The position numbers were made by a program, and so were the translations under genes. DNA of 64,000 bases, taken from NCBI GenBank assembly GCA_003508835.1, contig PUFA01000003.1:23197501-23261500 (forward strand). Direction: 5' to 3'. Positions 47,771 to 60,115 of the stretch are shown in pieces; position 1 is the stretch's first letter; each line of letters opens with the position of its first letter. The DNA comes from Eonycteris spelaea (Eukaryota > Chordata > Mammalia > Chiroptera > Pteropodidae). A model generated the notes under the pieces. That model was given only the letters and a program-made list of their open reading frames with translations, was not told the DNA's origin and ran no database searches.

Positions 47771-50700
47771 TGTTTGTTTTTATGAGGTTCTTGCTCATTT
47801 TTAAAAATGATGCTTTTACTATGTGCTTAGCATTGAGCTAGGGTATCCAAGAAACATAAGATGTGGCCTCAGAATTTTTAATGTAAATGTTACTAATTCA
47901 ATGCTGTATTTCTCTTCTCTCCCTACCCCTTCCCTGGATGAATTCTGCCCTTATGATGAGTATTCAAAAATAATTCTTTTTGAAAATTCAGATTATGTTA
48001 GTGAGGCCATAGCAACAAATGTGAAAAAAAAAAATAAAGCCATTAGTCTACATTATACACTCATATTTCTAGAGAAGGCAACACACAACCACTTAGGTAG
48101 ATCCTGTTCCAATGTCCTTAGCCCTCAAAGATTTTTCATAATTTCTCATAAAACGTTTTTTCCCTAATTTTGTTTGAGGTGAGGTTTCATTCTAGTCCCT
48201 GGAGTTTAAACACCAAGATAAGAGTGTTTGAATTCTGTCTTTTTGTTTTTTGTTTTAATCTTAACAAGAAACCGCGAATGGCCTCAACAGGTGTCCTTCA
48301 CATCTGTTAGTTCAGTAATGCCCAACTTAATCATTTTATTATGCAGATTCTTCCTTGGTTCAGAGTGTGGAGTAGCTCAGTGCTGAAAGGAAGTAAGTCG
48401 AGATGTGCAAGTCGAATGGGATATCGTACCACTTTGGCTGGAGTGAGGGGGAAGTCAGGCGAGGCATTAGCGGACATCGAAAAGCCTACTTTGAATGTCA
48501 GGTCAATGAAAAGATTTAAAAATTTAAACTGTCACTCAGAAAAAAAAATGCAAAGCAATTAGTAACCACTTTTTAAAAAAAATCTCTTTTTAGGAAATTG
48601 GGCAATGAAGAAGCAGAGTTTTTAATTTGTTTTTGTTTTGGTGTTATGGGTACAGTGTGTAGTAGATGTTAGTAGCATCAGGAATAAATTAAATGAAAAA
48701 CAGAACAATTACTATGAGCACTGTTCTATTGTTGTCCTTGGAGATGCTTTTGTCTCTGTTCATGAGGAGTTACAGACAGTAAAAGCCGATAAGAAAACTG
48801 TTCTGTCAGCCAGGATGGATTGTCCTTTCAAGTGTACTTTCTCCTGTCTTGTGAAATAAGCTGTGGGAGATGAGTGTACCAGTTTATAGTATTGAGTTTA
48901 TAGTACAGTATAGAACCTGGCCTGGGTGTAGGAAGGAATTCTTAAATATACAGACAGCTGCAGATTCAGAGAGTCAGAAACACACAAATGAAAAGGAAAA
49001 ACTGTGAGTTAGCTTTTGTTTTAAAAGTCCATGACTCGATCAAGGGCTGGAGCAGAACTCTTGAGCCTTCTTCCTATGGGAGAGCTTGAATTTTCTCCAT
49101 AAAATATTTGCTTTTTTATGGAATAATTTTCTAATTGGGCACGGCCAGCTTCAGCCCATATCTTTAGCTACTACCCCTTAGGTTTTAAACTTTTAACCTT
49201 TTATTTAAATATAGCATCCATGGAGAAAAGTGCCTACATCACAAGTGCAAGCTTGTTGCAAACCAAACATGTCCATCTAACCGGCACCTTAGCATTGGCA
49301 GCACTGGGAGAAATTTAGGCTGAAAGTGGGTGTTAGAGGAAGTGGGAAGACGCAGAGCAATGGTTGCTGTCATTTGAGATGGTAAGGAGATACAGACCCT
49401 CCTGTAACTTTGTAGTGACTGCAGGAAAGGGTGTCAGAGTGGTGGAATGTGGGGCAAGGGGAGTGGTAAAACCTTTTGGTGAGTCCCTTCTTCCATTCCT
49501 TGACACTGGCTGCCTTTCTGGAAAAGCCACTCTAGAGGCAATGACTCATTTGGTGGGGTCCCCTCCATTCTCCTCTTCTTGTGGCATGTGGACCATTTAT
49601 ACTTGGAACATGAAATATTAAAAATTCTCTATATACAGGCACTAAAAATTTCCCAAACCCAACACATAAAGGTCAAGCGCAATAGGATACTCATGTTTTG
49701 AATGGAATATGGGTGAAACATTTGAATTTAAGTATTTTGGGACAGATGCTGGTAAGCTTGATCTGAGTGATGAACTGGATGCAGGGCTGGGCTCCAACCA
49801 CTGGTTACACATCCACAATAGGCATGTAGGAAATTAATATGAATTTGAATTAGTATCTGAAGTCTTTCTTCAAAGTACCTTTGTTCAAAGGAGAGAAAAA
49901 ACCCACCCATTAAGTGTCACGGGCCAGATTACTCTGCCACCTGCTATGGCATCTCTGTGACTATTTGGAATGCCAAATGGTCTGTTACTGTGTTTTAAAG
50001 ACTCCCTACTTATAGTGACCCCACTTCCTTCACCGAAGGCCCTCTATGTGCCACTGTACTCCTGCCTTCCACATCCTTGACCTCACAGTACTGTAATACT
50101 CAGGAAGGCTGAAAGAGAAAAGAGCCCCTTAGAGCTGGGAAGGACCATAAAAATCACCTAGTTCAGGAAGTCCAAGCTTGTTCCTACATGGCCCCCAGGA
50201 AGCCGCCCTAGGGTTTGACCTTGGAGAAGGGATGAGCCAAACGGAGTTGCTCAAAGCCCTTACCAGCCTTCACCTTGCCGTGCTTCAACAAAAAGAAAAG
50301 AGTTTGAAATGCAATGACTTAGTCCAATCCTTTCTTTCTAGATAAGGAAATTGGGGCCTGAAAAGCTGACTTTCTTGATACAGAGAGTATGAGAGCGGCA
50401 GTGATAAAAGTGCTCTAGAAATTCAATGATTATTGGAAACTGGAACCCAGATGTCACTTGTGGAGGAGGGAGTTAAAGGGCACGTAACTTTATAAAATTT
50501 TAATTTCTTTGAGAAATTTTAACCTTCCCAAGGATGTGCTTGCCACCTTCTTTTGATTCTCTACATTTTTAGAACACAGCTTTGGAGAGCTATACACAGT
50601 TTCAGGAAAAAATTCACTGGCAACTTTCAGCTAGTGCTCCTCAATGGCAATGTGAGGCCAAACACAGGTACTAGGGTGAAGACTGTTCCTTCTCATTTAG

Positions 50701-50799
50701 GCTTGTCTTTAGTTCACAGCTCCCTCCCATCCCATAGAGAAGCCATACACATGTCTAATCCACGTTCCATAATTCCTGGAGGACTGCTTCTTAACTTTT
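47771..50799. other. Intergenic, no recognised gene
   Basis: A reverse L2-like piece lies at 47812-47880 ('gcttttactatgtgcttagcattg'). 48340-48560 is locally richer in CG dinucleotides with a 73-codon open frame and no known domain; a second 73-codon frame (48638-48859) is also unrecognised. 50310-50400 may be a reverse MIR-like piece. Confidence 0.4.
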
Positions 50800-51700
50800 G
50801 ACGATGCTAGAGATCCCTTCTTTCACTCCTCCATCTTGCACTGCCTAAACCCATCTCTCTATTAGACACTCTGCTCCCCAAAACTCTTATAGGAAACTGT
50901 CTACATGATATTTTCACTTGCTTATCTAATTAGCATCTCAAACTCAACATGACCAAAAGTGAATTTCTGATCTCTCCCAAATCAACTCCACCTGAGCATT
51001 TTCCCTCTTGGTTAAAAGCACCTCTTTCCTTCCAATTACGCAAGCCCAAACCTTCAGAGTAACTCTTGTCTCTTCTCTATCTCACACCCTCCATCCACAC
51101 TTTCAGCAAATCTTGGATCTGACCAGTTCGCACTACCTCTGCTGCTACTACCTTGGTCTGAACCACTATCATTTCTCTCCTGTTTTGTTTTCTTTCTGCC
51201 TTTGCAAACCACTTTCAGTCTATACTTAACAAAGTAGTCAGAGCGATGCTTTCTATAAATAAGTCAGATCATGTCATCCTTTCTTTAAAACACTCCAGGG
51301 GCTCCCTATTTTGCTCAGAAAAATGAAAAGATTTTCCCCTTCACTCCCACCCCCTTCATAAGCCACTCCTCTTAATCATACCTAAGCCACAACATTTCAA
51401 GCCAGGCCACATGCCCTTCCATGAACTTCCTCTTTCATGGTCACCCCCTCTGTGTGTCACTCCCATAACATCTTTGACTTCATCGCTACTACTTATGCTC
51501 CAGGTCATTCCACTCCAGTCTCCTTCCTGATCTTCAAACTTCCTTGGCATGCTTTTGAATTAGGGCATTTGACTGGTGGTGCCTTCTGCATGGACCACAC
51601 CAGCCAAATTTCTAACCCCTTCTTATCTTCAGGACTTTGCTTAAACGTCACTTCCTCAATAATCATCCTAGATAAAATAAAAAAAAAATACCTGCCACCC
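50800..51700 (+). mobile_element. L2 3' UTR, long piece, plus strand
   Basis: L2 order is followed over 900 bp: 'catctcaaactcaacatgacc', 'ttacgcaagcccaaaccttc', 'gcaaatcttggatctgacc', 'ggtctgaaccactatcattt', 'tcagatcatgtcatcctttc', 'actccaggggctccctattt', 'caggactttgcttaaacgtc'. The extreme 3' tail is absent. Confidence 0.8.
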
Positions 51701-51784
51701 CTCACATGTCCCTCCCCACCCATTCTTGCATATGGATATGCATAGGAATATTTCTAGATATAGAATAATTGGAGGAAATGCTTG

Positions 51785-52310
51785 GAACTCTCGCGAGACC
51801 ACCGCCCGAACTGTACGCCGGGAAACGGTATTGCTCCCTTTGGTGCCGCTGGCGGAGGCTGCAGGGCGTGGAGTTGCTGTAAAAGACAGGAAAGGGCAGG
51901 AGCTGGTCTGAGCTATGGCAAACTTCCTCAGAAATTGCAAGTCCCTGAATGGGTGCCTGCACAGCCAGAGTTTATTCCCTGCTATGAGGACTGATTTTGC
52001 GCACGAGCTGCTTCCACAGCTCAGCCCTTGTCCCTCACGGGCGGCATTGGGGCCCATTCGGTGACCAGCGTCTATGAGGATGTCAGAGAAATGGCATCGT
52101 GCTCAGCCGCACAGCAGCCGAGGTTCTGGGCGCATGGCTTGCAGGGTCCGCCGAGCCTTGGAGAGGTTACAAATGGTGGAAAAGGACCATGATGGGGTCG
52201 CAGACTGACATCTTAGGAGGGAGAACTCTGGACAGGATCGTCGGACAGGAAATAGCTGCCAACATGGGCGTGAGAACAAATGATTGTCAGAGTTGGGTTC
52301 AAGGTAACAC
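51785..52310 (+). pseudogene. GC-rich block, possible retrocopy of an unknown transcript
   Basis: Base composition and CG content jump here compared with both sides. It opens with TCTCGCGAGA (51789-51798), then text resembling a GC-rich 5' UTR. The ATG at 51914 starts MANFLRNCKSLNGCLHSQ to ELLPQLSP, a mitochondrial-presequence-like N-terminus (basic, Leu/Ser-rich, with no acidic residue in its first 25), before the frame closes. A second frame further on (52099-52310) reads RTAAEVLGAWLAGSAEPWRG. This suggests a processed copy with frameshifts. The parent gene is not recognised. Confidence 0.35.
51789..51798. promoter_or_regulatory. TCTCGCGAGA palindrome
   Basis: A perfect copy of the mammalian core-promoter element TCTCGCGAGA, reported to be bound by BANP and by Kaiso-type factors (family knowledge). 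Survival of two CG dinucleotides in this AT-rich setting is notable. Confidence 0.6.
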
Positions 52311-52895
52311 TTACATTTTTGTCAGCCGTTGCCACACACCATCTGGAGTCGCTAATTTACACTCTCATCAACTGTGTGTTAATTCGGTACTTCAAACCCT
52401 TGATAACACTGCATTATCATTAAAACAAAACAAGAAACAAACAAAAAACTCCCCAAACTTTGCCACTCTCATAGGCAAATAATTATGTATTAATGTTTTA
52501 ATTTATCTTTGATTACTATTGAGGATAAACATCTTTTTACCTCTTTTTGATAATTTGTGATTTTTACTTCCATGAATTGTCGTTTGTCTGGTTTTCTTTT
52601 TAAAAAAAATTGTCAAATTATAAAACCTCTTTAGGAATTAACCAGGTCTTAGCATTACACATTGTACTTGCGTTTTATCTTTTATGGTGTTTTTCTGGTC
52701 ATGTGAAAGTTTTAAATGTTTAGGTAGTCAACTATGTCAACCTTTTTTTAAAAATTGAGATCTAGTTTTGTCTTGCTTAGAAGAGTGTCTCTCACTCCTC
52801 ATGTGAATACTTATCTATATTTTCTTTTGCGTTTTCTGCGATTTTATCATTACATTGAACTTTTTATGTAATCTGGAGTGTATAGGTTTAATATG

Positions 52896-53463
52896 TGTGG
52901 TAGCTTGCAAAAATGGCTATAATTCTCCACCTTTCTCAGTATGCACCCTGCTCTGCAACATGACAGTTGCAGATCTGCCCACCAGGAGGTGGGATCTGTT
53001 TCCCCACATCTTAAGTCTGGGCTGGCCTTGGGACTCACTTTAACCAATAAAACGGAGTGGGAGTGACATGTGCCAGTTCCGAGACAAGACCTTAAGAGAC
53101 CCTTCTTCCTTCTGTTCACTCTCTCAGAACCTTTCAGGGTCACCATGTGAAGAAGCCTGCTGGGTGAGGAGATGCATGTGACCCTGTTGCTCTTGATCAC
53201 TCAAGGCGACAACAAGCTAACTTCCAGAGATGTGAGTGAGGTTATCTGAGGACAGTTGGTCCCTACCAAAAATATCAGCTGAGTGATTGGTAGCTGGCTG
53301 TAGGAGACACATGAATGAGCCCAGCCAAGGCCTGAGGAAGAGCTGCTCTGGTGAGTCTAGCCCAAATTGCTGACCCACAGAAAAGTGAACTAAATAGATG
53401 GTGGTTGTTTTTAAGCCCCTAGGGTTTGGAGCTTGCCTTGTTTTGCAGCAAAAGGTAACTGAG
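52896..53463 (+). mobile_element. MLT1-type (ERVL-MaLR) solo LTR
   Basis: It begins TGTGGTAGCTTGC. Typical MLT1 blocks follow: 'gggctggccttgggactcac', 'gatgtgagtgaggttatctg', 'agcccaaattgctgacccac', 'aatagatggtggttgttttt', 'gcagcaaaaggtaactgag'. It is flanked on both sides by ATATG (52891-52895 and 53464-53468), a 5-bp target duplication. LTR only; no viral gene. Confidence 0.85.
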
Positions 53464-53813
53464 ATATGAAATACGGAATCCCATTTTATTTTTCCAAGGG
53501 TTAGCATGTGTTCTAACATCATTACTGAATAGTTCATCTTTCCTCCACCGATTTGAAATGTCACTTTTATTTCAAATATATTGTCTTGATTCTGCCTCTG
53601 GGTTCTCCATTATATTCTCTTAATTTGCCTGTCTTTTATGTAATAGCCTTGCTCAATGATGTGTTTCAACATGTGGAAGGATAGGTCTCACTTCAGTACT
53701 CATTTCTCCTATGATTCTTAGGCATTCTTGTATTTTTATTATTCCAGATGAACTTGGTATTATTGTCCCATGTTTCAAAAAAATATGTTGGGCATTTGAT
53801 TGGGGGGGTGGTA

Positions 53814-53870
53814 TTAAGCATAAAATTAAAAAAATTTTTAAATGTCAATATTTTTTAATTTTATGCTTAA
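53814..53870. repeat. Perfect 20-bp inverted repeat
   Basis: ttaagcataaaattaaaaaa (53814-53833) and its exact reverse complement (53851-53870) around a 17-nt spacer. It lies within the diverged L1 text and may be chance or a local palindromic duplication. Confidence 0.9.
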
Positions 53871-54379
53871 AATATTAAACTATCTTATCTAGAAACAATA
53901 TTTTAAATCAATTAAATATTTTATATATTTCAGAATTTTAGTTTTCCTCGTAGCTTTTTCACCATTCTTATTAAATTGATCTTTTACATTTTTAATTTAA
54001 TATTAAAATGGGATTTTTGTTATATTTTATAATTGCTTATTTTTGCTATTTAAGAAAACTATTGACCTTGATATATTAACTTTGTAACTGACCCTTTATG
54101 AATTCTCTATTTAAAAAAAAAAGTTTAAAATTGGGTTTCTCAGCTATACACATCATAGTGCAAATAGTGATGAATTTTCTTCCTTTCCAATATTTTTTCC
54201 CCTCTTTTTAGTTGTTGTACCTTATTGCTTCAGTTAGCATTTATAGAATAATGTTAAAGAACAGTGGTGATGGTGTTACTCTTTTCAGAATCTTGCCTGT
54301 ATTGTTTTCTTTAAATAAGATAGTGACTATTTTTTTAGAGCATGGTCCATATTTGTTCTTTTACTCTTTCTCCCATGAT

Positions 54380-54540
54380 TCTTAGCACACTGCCTTGCAT
54401 ATATTTAACATTAAACAAATATTTAGTAATTCAAAGATCAAACACTTATTGTGGACCTTCCTTGCATCAGGCATTGTACTAGGAACTGGGTGTGCAAGGT
54501 TATGATAATGTTCCCCAGCTTCCAGGCTCTTCTAGTCCAT
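54380..54540. mobile_element. L2 fragments, two orientations
   Basis: A plus-strand L2 end (54385-54430: 'ctgccttgcatatatttaac', 'aaacaaatatttagtaattca') is followed by a reverse L2 end (54440-54540: 'cttgcatcaggcattgtacta', 'ccagcttccaggctcttctag'). Confidence 0.55.
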
Positions 54541-54544
54541 TATT

Positions 54545-54725
54545 ATTATATGGGCTTTGGAGTTGAATAAGAACTACAGCCTAACCCTGGCCTTGAGTCT
54601 TATTGCTTGTTGACTTTGTCACCTTTCTGAATTTCAGTTTAATACCCTTGAAAATCTGGAAATGAATGGTAACCCTCTCATGAGTTTGTTGGGAAGACTG
54701 GATAATGTAAGTAAATGAATGGAAA
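54545..54725 (+). repeat. MIR SINE
   Basis: 'gggctttggagttgaataag', 'ctttgtcacctttctgaatt', 'gtttgttgggaagactggat' in MIR order. Confidence 0.6.
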
Positions 54726-57700
54726 TAGAAAATATAGGAATAACAGCTATGGGGGAGGGAACTATGGCTTCAGATTTGGACATGCTAAGTTGAAAGTGCT
54801 GTGGAACTCTAAATGGAGTTGTATGTTGGGCGGTTGAATATGCAGATCTAAAATTTGGAGAGATATAAATTTATGAATGTCACTACTTAGGTCCTTAACG
54901 TTTCAAGGCCCCCAAATCACTCTAGCCAGTATTAAAAGGGGTTTTTTTGGGGGGGGGGTGGTGAGAGGAAATACATAGGAAGCTAAACTGAAGATAGAAA
55001 GTCACCAATGGAGGCAGCTCAAGGATGAGGGATTATCAGGTGAGGTAAGTGCCACAGAATGGTTCGGTGAGCTGGGAATGAAAAAGCCCCCTGGTGCTGG
55101 CATTCAAAACATTACTTACCAGCATCCTCTCAGGAGTAGCTCCACAGGCAGGATGGGAGCAGAAGCCTGACTGCAGCGTAAGTGGGAAGTGAGAGCAGAG
55201 GGAGAAGCTCTGCAGGGAGTACAGAGGCAAGTACCATGCTGTCCACTTGCTTGGATTCAAATGTGTCTCTTCTGTGGGTGGTTTTACCTGAAGCCTAATT
55301 CTATTAGGGGCTGAGGCACTTTTTGGCAGGTAGCTAACTGAGTATAGCTTCCAATGAGAGAGCTCTCCCAGTCTGGTGATGGAACGCAATATGGCTTCAG
55401 CACATTGAGGATTCTGGAGAATGTAGAGCATCTTTGGCTTTTCAAGAGTTCTAGAAAGACAAGGAGTTTATCAGTAGACCAGGTGTTTATTAGTGGCATA
55501 GGCTGCGGTGCTTGGCAAGTAGGATAGAAGACGCATTGGTTTCAAGCATAATTATGCTACTCAGTGGTAGCAGTAGTGGCTGGAAGATGCGAGGTACCTA
55601 GAAGAAATGACACAGGTGCTTTCTAGAGGAGGCAGTTCCCAATGGGTAGGGTGACACAAGAAGAGATGGTGGCTGGGGGACTCCACATGATACCTGACTG
55701 GGCTTGACTGTGAGTACATTTGAGGGAGCTCATGGGGTTTCTCAAATACATCAGGAGGGTTTGAAGGATTTAGGGGACAGGTAAATGTTGGAGCCAGCAT
55801 GATATGGGTGGTGGATATTCCTATGTTTTTTCGTGTACTTATACGCTAGAGTGTATTTGAGGCAGCAAAGATGACCAAATGAAGAAATTGTTCCTAAATA
55901 GGCCACAGGAATCCTAGCAGAGCAAGACAATGTACTGTTGTCTCTGGGACTGTCTCTGCATTTCAAATGATTTTAGTGGGACACACACACACACGCGCAT
56001 GCATACGCGCACACAAGTTCTGGGTGACATAATGTAGGAACACTGGGTTAAAGAATATTGAACAGGTTTTCTTAATAGATCCTTTTCTTCAAGATCTCTG
56101 GTATCTTGACCCATCCTAGTCATATTTGTTGAAGACTTACCAGGTGAACGAGGTACGATGGTGAATACCACAAACACAGTCCCCACAGTCTAGAAGGGGA
56201 GACAATGCTGATAGATCATGAATCTCTAGGAGGAAGGGTCTTCAGCACTCTCCAAATTTATGCCATGAATCCTTTCTGAAGCAACACCTATTAACAGCTC
56301 TCATGTTCTTTGGAGTGTAGTTTGGGAGCACTGTGCAATATGAAAATAAAAGAAGGGGGAGGAAAGCTGGGATGGTGAGGCGTGGATAACTGGTATCCAA
56401 GTAAAGGACATTAAACTAAAAAAAGAAAGGCAAAAAAAGAAATAATATACACTGTAGAAAGCGTTTATAAATTATTAACACATCTCAGATTGGGGAGAGA
56501 TGAGATGAAGGAGATTCTAGATTGCCTTGATCCTCCAGAGCCCTGAGGACTTTGGCACAAGAGCTGGGTTGTTCACGTTGTTAAGAATTGAGTGTCACAT
56601 AAGGCACAAAAGTCATACAATGCTGGTCAAGGTTTGAGGACTGTGAAAAATGACAACCAGGACTTGGTTTAGGTAACTTTTACTTCGGTTCACTAGCATA
56701 GTATTCCTTTCTCTCTTTCTCCCCCTGCTCATCCTTGCCACTATCCATCCCTCCCCCCTCTTTCCCTCCCTCGCTTCTTCCTTCCCGATTTTTTACTTGC
56801 ATTAATTTCATATAATTTGAAAACATATCTCCTCTCTCACATTTATACTTGATATTTAAAACATTTTAATCATAAGCTTAAATAGTTGTACATGATGTAG
56901 TTACCAGATTATTGTATATTGTATATGTGGTCTAAATGCATTTTTGAAACCACAGGTTTGTTATCTGTTCATAAAATATGCCCACCATGTAATTAATCAA
57001 CAAAACTATTCCTTCTTGTCAAATCAGACTTTCTTTCCGACAAAAACTGGCATTCTTCATCTTTTTTGTCATTTCTATGACAACCATCCAATTCTTAATT
57101 CTCACGCTAAAGTGGAAGGAAAAAGAGAAGAGCACAAGTGATAGAGAGAGAATAAAGGTTTGGAGGACAAAATTTTACCTTGAGTGTGTCATTTGGATGA
57201 GTAAGGCTTTTCCTCCTTCAATATTTCCTACCCTCCTATTTTACTTTGCCCTCACAGGATTCTTCCTCAGAGGAGATGCTTTCTCAGATTGCCTCTGTGT
57301 CTAGTGACAAGGAGGTTTTCCAATCTGGGGTAGGGCTCCAAAGTAAGATTGGGTGAAGGCTGAATTTTCTCTCTATGAGGAAGGAAAGGAAGATTATGAA
57401 AGAGGAGGTGCAGGTGACCCTGCCCCACATCAGAGGCCTGCCTAGGGTGATAGCTTTTAAAAAAGACATGGAAATTGAGGATCTAGCATTTAGGCCCATG
57501 TGTCCCCTGAAAATCTTCTTGTGCCCTAGAATATTTGTACCCAGTTAAAAGACCACTGATGAATTAGCTAGAAAGCAGTGGAAGGAAGGTCCCTCTTTTA
57601 AGCTCATGGTTAGTGCAGAGGTTTGAGGCCTTTGTTCTTTCTCAGTGAGGCACTCCTAAATTCAAAGCCCAAGTTAAATGGTCTCACAGCCTACTTGGGG

Positions 57701-58125
57701 GAAGAGTCTGTTGGGGGAGGAGCCCAGAGCTGGAGCTCCTAGACATTTGTGTCATTTTAGGCTTCTGGCAGGAGGGAGGGGCCCATCATCAGCACCTGGG
57801 GATTTATCCTATCACAAAAGAAGGAAATTCTTTTTGCTCCTAAGTGACATACTTCTGCCTTATCCTTCTCTCTCTCTTATTGGGCCCTTCCTACTTCTCC
57901 CAGCTGCCAGGTTTCAGTGTATCAGGCTGATCTGTACCTACCATAATCCTCCCTTTGCTGAGTCCACCAGTTTTAAGGAGAGGAATGCTACCTCCATTCC
58001 CCTATAAGGCAGTAGTCACCCCAAGTGAGTTCCTACTCACATTCATAAAACCTTTTCAATCCTCTCAGCTGTTAGAGAGGTGTAAGACAACTTTATTCTG
58101 AGCTGTCAAGATGTTTTATCTCTAC
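54726..58125. other. Intergenic, no recognised gene
   Basis: Contains a T7G10 run (54939-54957), an (AC)n with CG steps (55981-56014), a reverse L2-like end (56130-56200), and T/C-rich text at 56705-56785. Overlapping minus-strand open frames at 55036-56186 (to 131 codons) do not show a known domain or shared frame. Confidence 0.45.
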
Positions 58126-58260
58126 TGCAAGAGCGGAAACTCCTTGGGACAGGTTTTTCTTCTTACTATTTATTTTTGCTTTCTCGGCAGTATCAAGAAT
58201 CGGGTGACACATGTAATAGGTGCTCAACAAGTATTTGAATAGTTGAATAAATGAAGTAGA
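58126..58260 (+). mobile_element. L2 3' end
   Basis: 'gaaactccttgggacaggtt', 'gtgacacatgtaataggtgc', 'tcaacaagtatttgaatag' and 'ttgaataaatgaag'. Confidence 0.7.
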
Positions 58261-58403
58261 ACGCAACATAATATAAAAATAAATATATGAGCTATGTCTT
58301 GATAAGACTCAGTCCACAAGTATAGAATGAGATTCATATAAAGAAAAATAGAAACTTCAAGTTTACAACTGAGGTTTTTAGCAGTTGTAATGTTCATTAT
58401 TGG

Positions 58404-58862
58404 CTACACATTATTGATGATGAAATCCGTGGCATCCCAGTGGATGGCTCTGTAGTTTGATGACATTTTGTGGTTAGGATATATCTGAAGCCAGAGGTCT
58501 GAGACTGAAGCCACCCTGCCTCTGGACATCAGATGGCGCCCACACACCACCAGAGTTTTGCGAACTGTGTTAGTCTGAAGTTTCTGTTTTACAAAGGGGA
58601 TAGCTGTGGTTCGATATGAAATTCTGCAACAAATTGATTTCCTGTAGACTTCTGGGCCAAAAAAAGAGAAGGGTTTATTTAATACACCCTGATTGTAAAA
58701 CACCCAGTTCAGGCAATACTGAAGGCCAAATCCTGTTTCTGTGAATGCAGTGACACTGTCTTTTCTGGCTTGGTCTTTGTGCCTTTTAAACAGCTTCCTT
58801 CCAGAGAAAAAAAAGACTAAAGGAATAAGCAGAGAAAAAAAACTAGAGGGAGAGGGTGTCAT
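58404..58862 (-). other. Unrecognised 152-codon open frame, minus strand
   Basis: The longest non-repeat open frame outside the two genes. It starts MTPSPSSFFSLLIPLVFFF (signal-like) and contains basic and aromatic stretches (TTAIPFVKQKLQ, KTLVVCGRH), but no family is recognised. An AATAAA in the minus-strand text (complement around 58676-58683) hints at an LTR rather than a gene. No evidence of expression. Confidence 0.2.
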
Positions 58863-59149
58863 CTGGACTTGGGAATCACTGCTGACCTTCTAGAAACCCA
58901 GGGTAGAAGTACTTTGGGCAAGTCACTTGCCTTGAGCAAGCCTTGGTTTCTTCATACATGGAATGAGGACCCTGCCTCAGTGGTTTTAGATCTCTAGGGA
59001 GGTGAATTTTTACTATGTCTTGTCAACTCTTGTCACCTTGCTCTGCAAGAACTATTGTGCTTTGATCTCTCCCCTCCTGTTTTCTCTCTATTATTCTTGG
59101 GGTCTCCATTTGCAGTCTGTAGGGATGAAATGGTAAAGAAAAGAGAAAG
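58863..59149. other. Intergenic, no recognised content
   Basis: Weak MIR-like words at 58915-58985 ('gggcaagtcacttgccttgagc', 'ggtttcttcatac'). Confidence 0.4.
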
Positions 59150-59285
59150 GCTCTGCTACTTACCACCTGAGCTACTACCCTCTTTGAGCCTCAGTCTATT
59201 TATCTGTAAAATAAGATTGACAATACATACTTGGAAAGGTTGTTTTCAAAAAAATTAAACAATATGGTGAACCAATATCTCTGAA
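59150..59285 (+). repeat. MIR SINE fragment
   Basis: 'ctctgctacttaccacctgag', 'tttgagcctcagtctattta', 'tctgtaaaataagattgac'. Confidence 0.7.
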
Positions 59286-59429
59286 TAAACAACAAATGTA
59301 GACTAGACTAACACTGACCAAGAATATGAGTCTGAAATCTTCATTGAATCATTTTAGTTTCATTATTTCTAAGCCATCACATTTGTTTTTCTTTAATTGA
59401 GGTGGCTCTTAATGATATGATTATTTTTC

Positions 59430-59640
59430 CATTCTTTTATGAAACAGATACTTATTGAGTGCCTAATATGCTCCAAGCACTATATTAGGTACTGCTGAGA
59501 GATCAAGGCATGATAGCAAGAAGAACAAAATCTCTGACTTCATGGAATGTATGTCTAGTGGCAGAGTTAAATATAAAGAAGTAAGCAGATATAATAGGTA
59601 ATTACAAATATTCATTAGGAAGGAAACAAACAAGTGCCAT
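59430..59640 (-). mobile_element. L2 3' end, minus strand
   Basis: 'cagatacttattgagtgccta', 'atgctccaagcactatatta', 'atctctgacttcatggaatg', 'tatgtctagtggcagagtt' is reverse L2. Confidence 0.75.
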
Positions 59641-59939
59641 GGTTTAAAAAAAATAACAATGAGGGGAGAGATATCTTAGGGTGCTCAGGGAAGGCCTTTT
59701 TGGGGAAGTGAAATCAAAATACAGAAGAAATGGAGATGAAGGTAAATGCCTTCCTTTGGAGTAGGAGTAGGCTAGGAAGCAATCCATGAGCACCTGCTAT
59801 AAGATTTTTATTTTTATTATCCTTAAATAATGTAACTATGTTTATAATAATGTAATAATACCATCCATTTAGTAACATTTGCAGTTTATATTAACATTTC
59901 TTTAGGATATTGCATCAAATGTATATTTTTACTTTAGTA

Positions 59940-60115
59940 CTTTACTTTCAGCCTGGTCCATGGTAGGTACCCGGTAAGTGCTTATTATATGAATAAATGG
60001 TTACAGTGATCCTCCAGTGTAGGCGAGGCAGGTATTATGGCTCCATTTTAGGGAAATTAAGTGACTTGTCCCTGGCCTAATGGTTCACAAGGGAGTGGCC
60101 CTAGAACTAGAATAA
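59940..60115. repeat. L2 tail (plus) followed by MIR (minus)
   Basis: 59948-60000 is a plus L2 end ('gtccatggtaggtacccggta', 'cttattatatgaataaatgg'). 60001-60115 is reverse MIR ('ccattttagggaaattaagtg', 'acttgtccctggcc', 'gagtggccctagaac'). Confidence 0.55.

Larger units (their letters stand above)
52310..54310 (-). mobile_element. Old L1 ORF2 region, minus strand, split by an MLT1 LTR
   Basis: Reverse L1 ORF2 text is diverged but ordered: 'ctaatttacactctcatcaac', 'taccttattgcttcagttagc', 'gaataatgttaaagaacagtgg', 'gatggtgttactcttttcag'. It is interrupted at 52896-53463 by an LTR. No open transposase or reverse transcriptase frame remains. Confidence 0.6.

Noticed and set aside
51080..51720. 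Short open frames on both strands
   Set aside because: They fall inside the L2 3' UTR.
52975..52992. CTCF-like CCACCAGGAGGTGG
   Set aside because: Mismatches at key core positions, and it is part of an MLT1 LTR.
55036..55966. Series of minus-strand open frames as an exon chain
   Set aside because: Frames do not share splice sites or phase and have no recognisable domain.
58411..58500. TGATGA followed by CTGA about 85 nt later, like a C/D-box snoRNA
   Set aside because: No terminal stem, and the boxes are common by chance; inside an unrelated open frame on the other strand.
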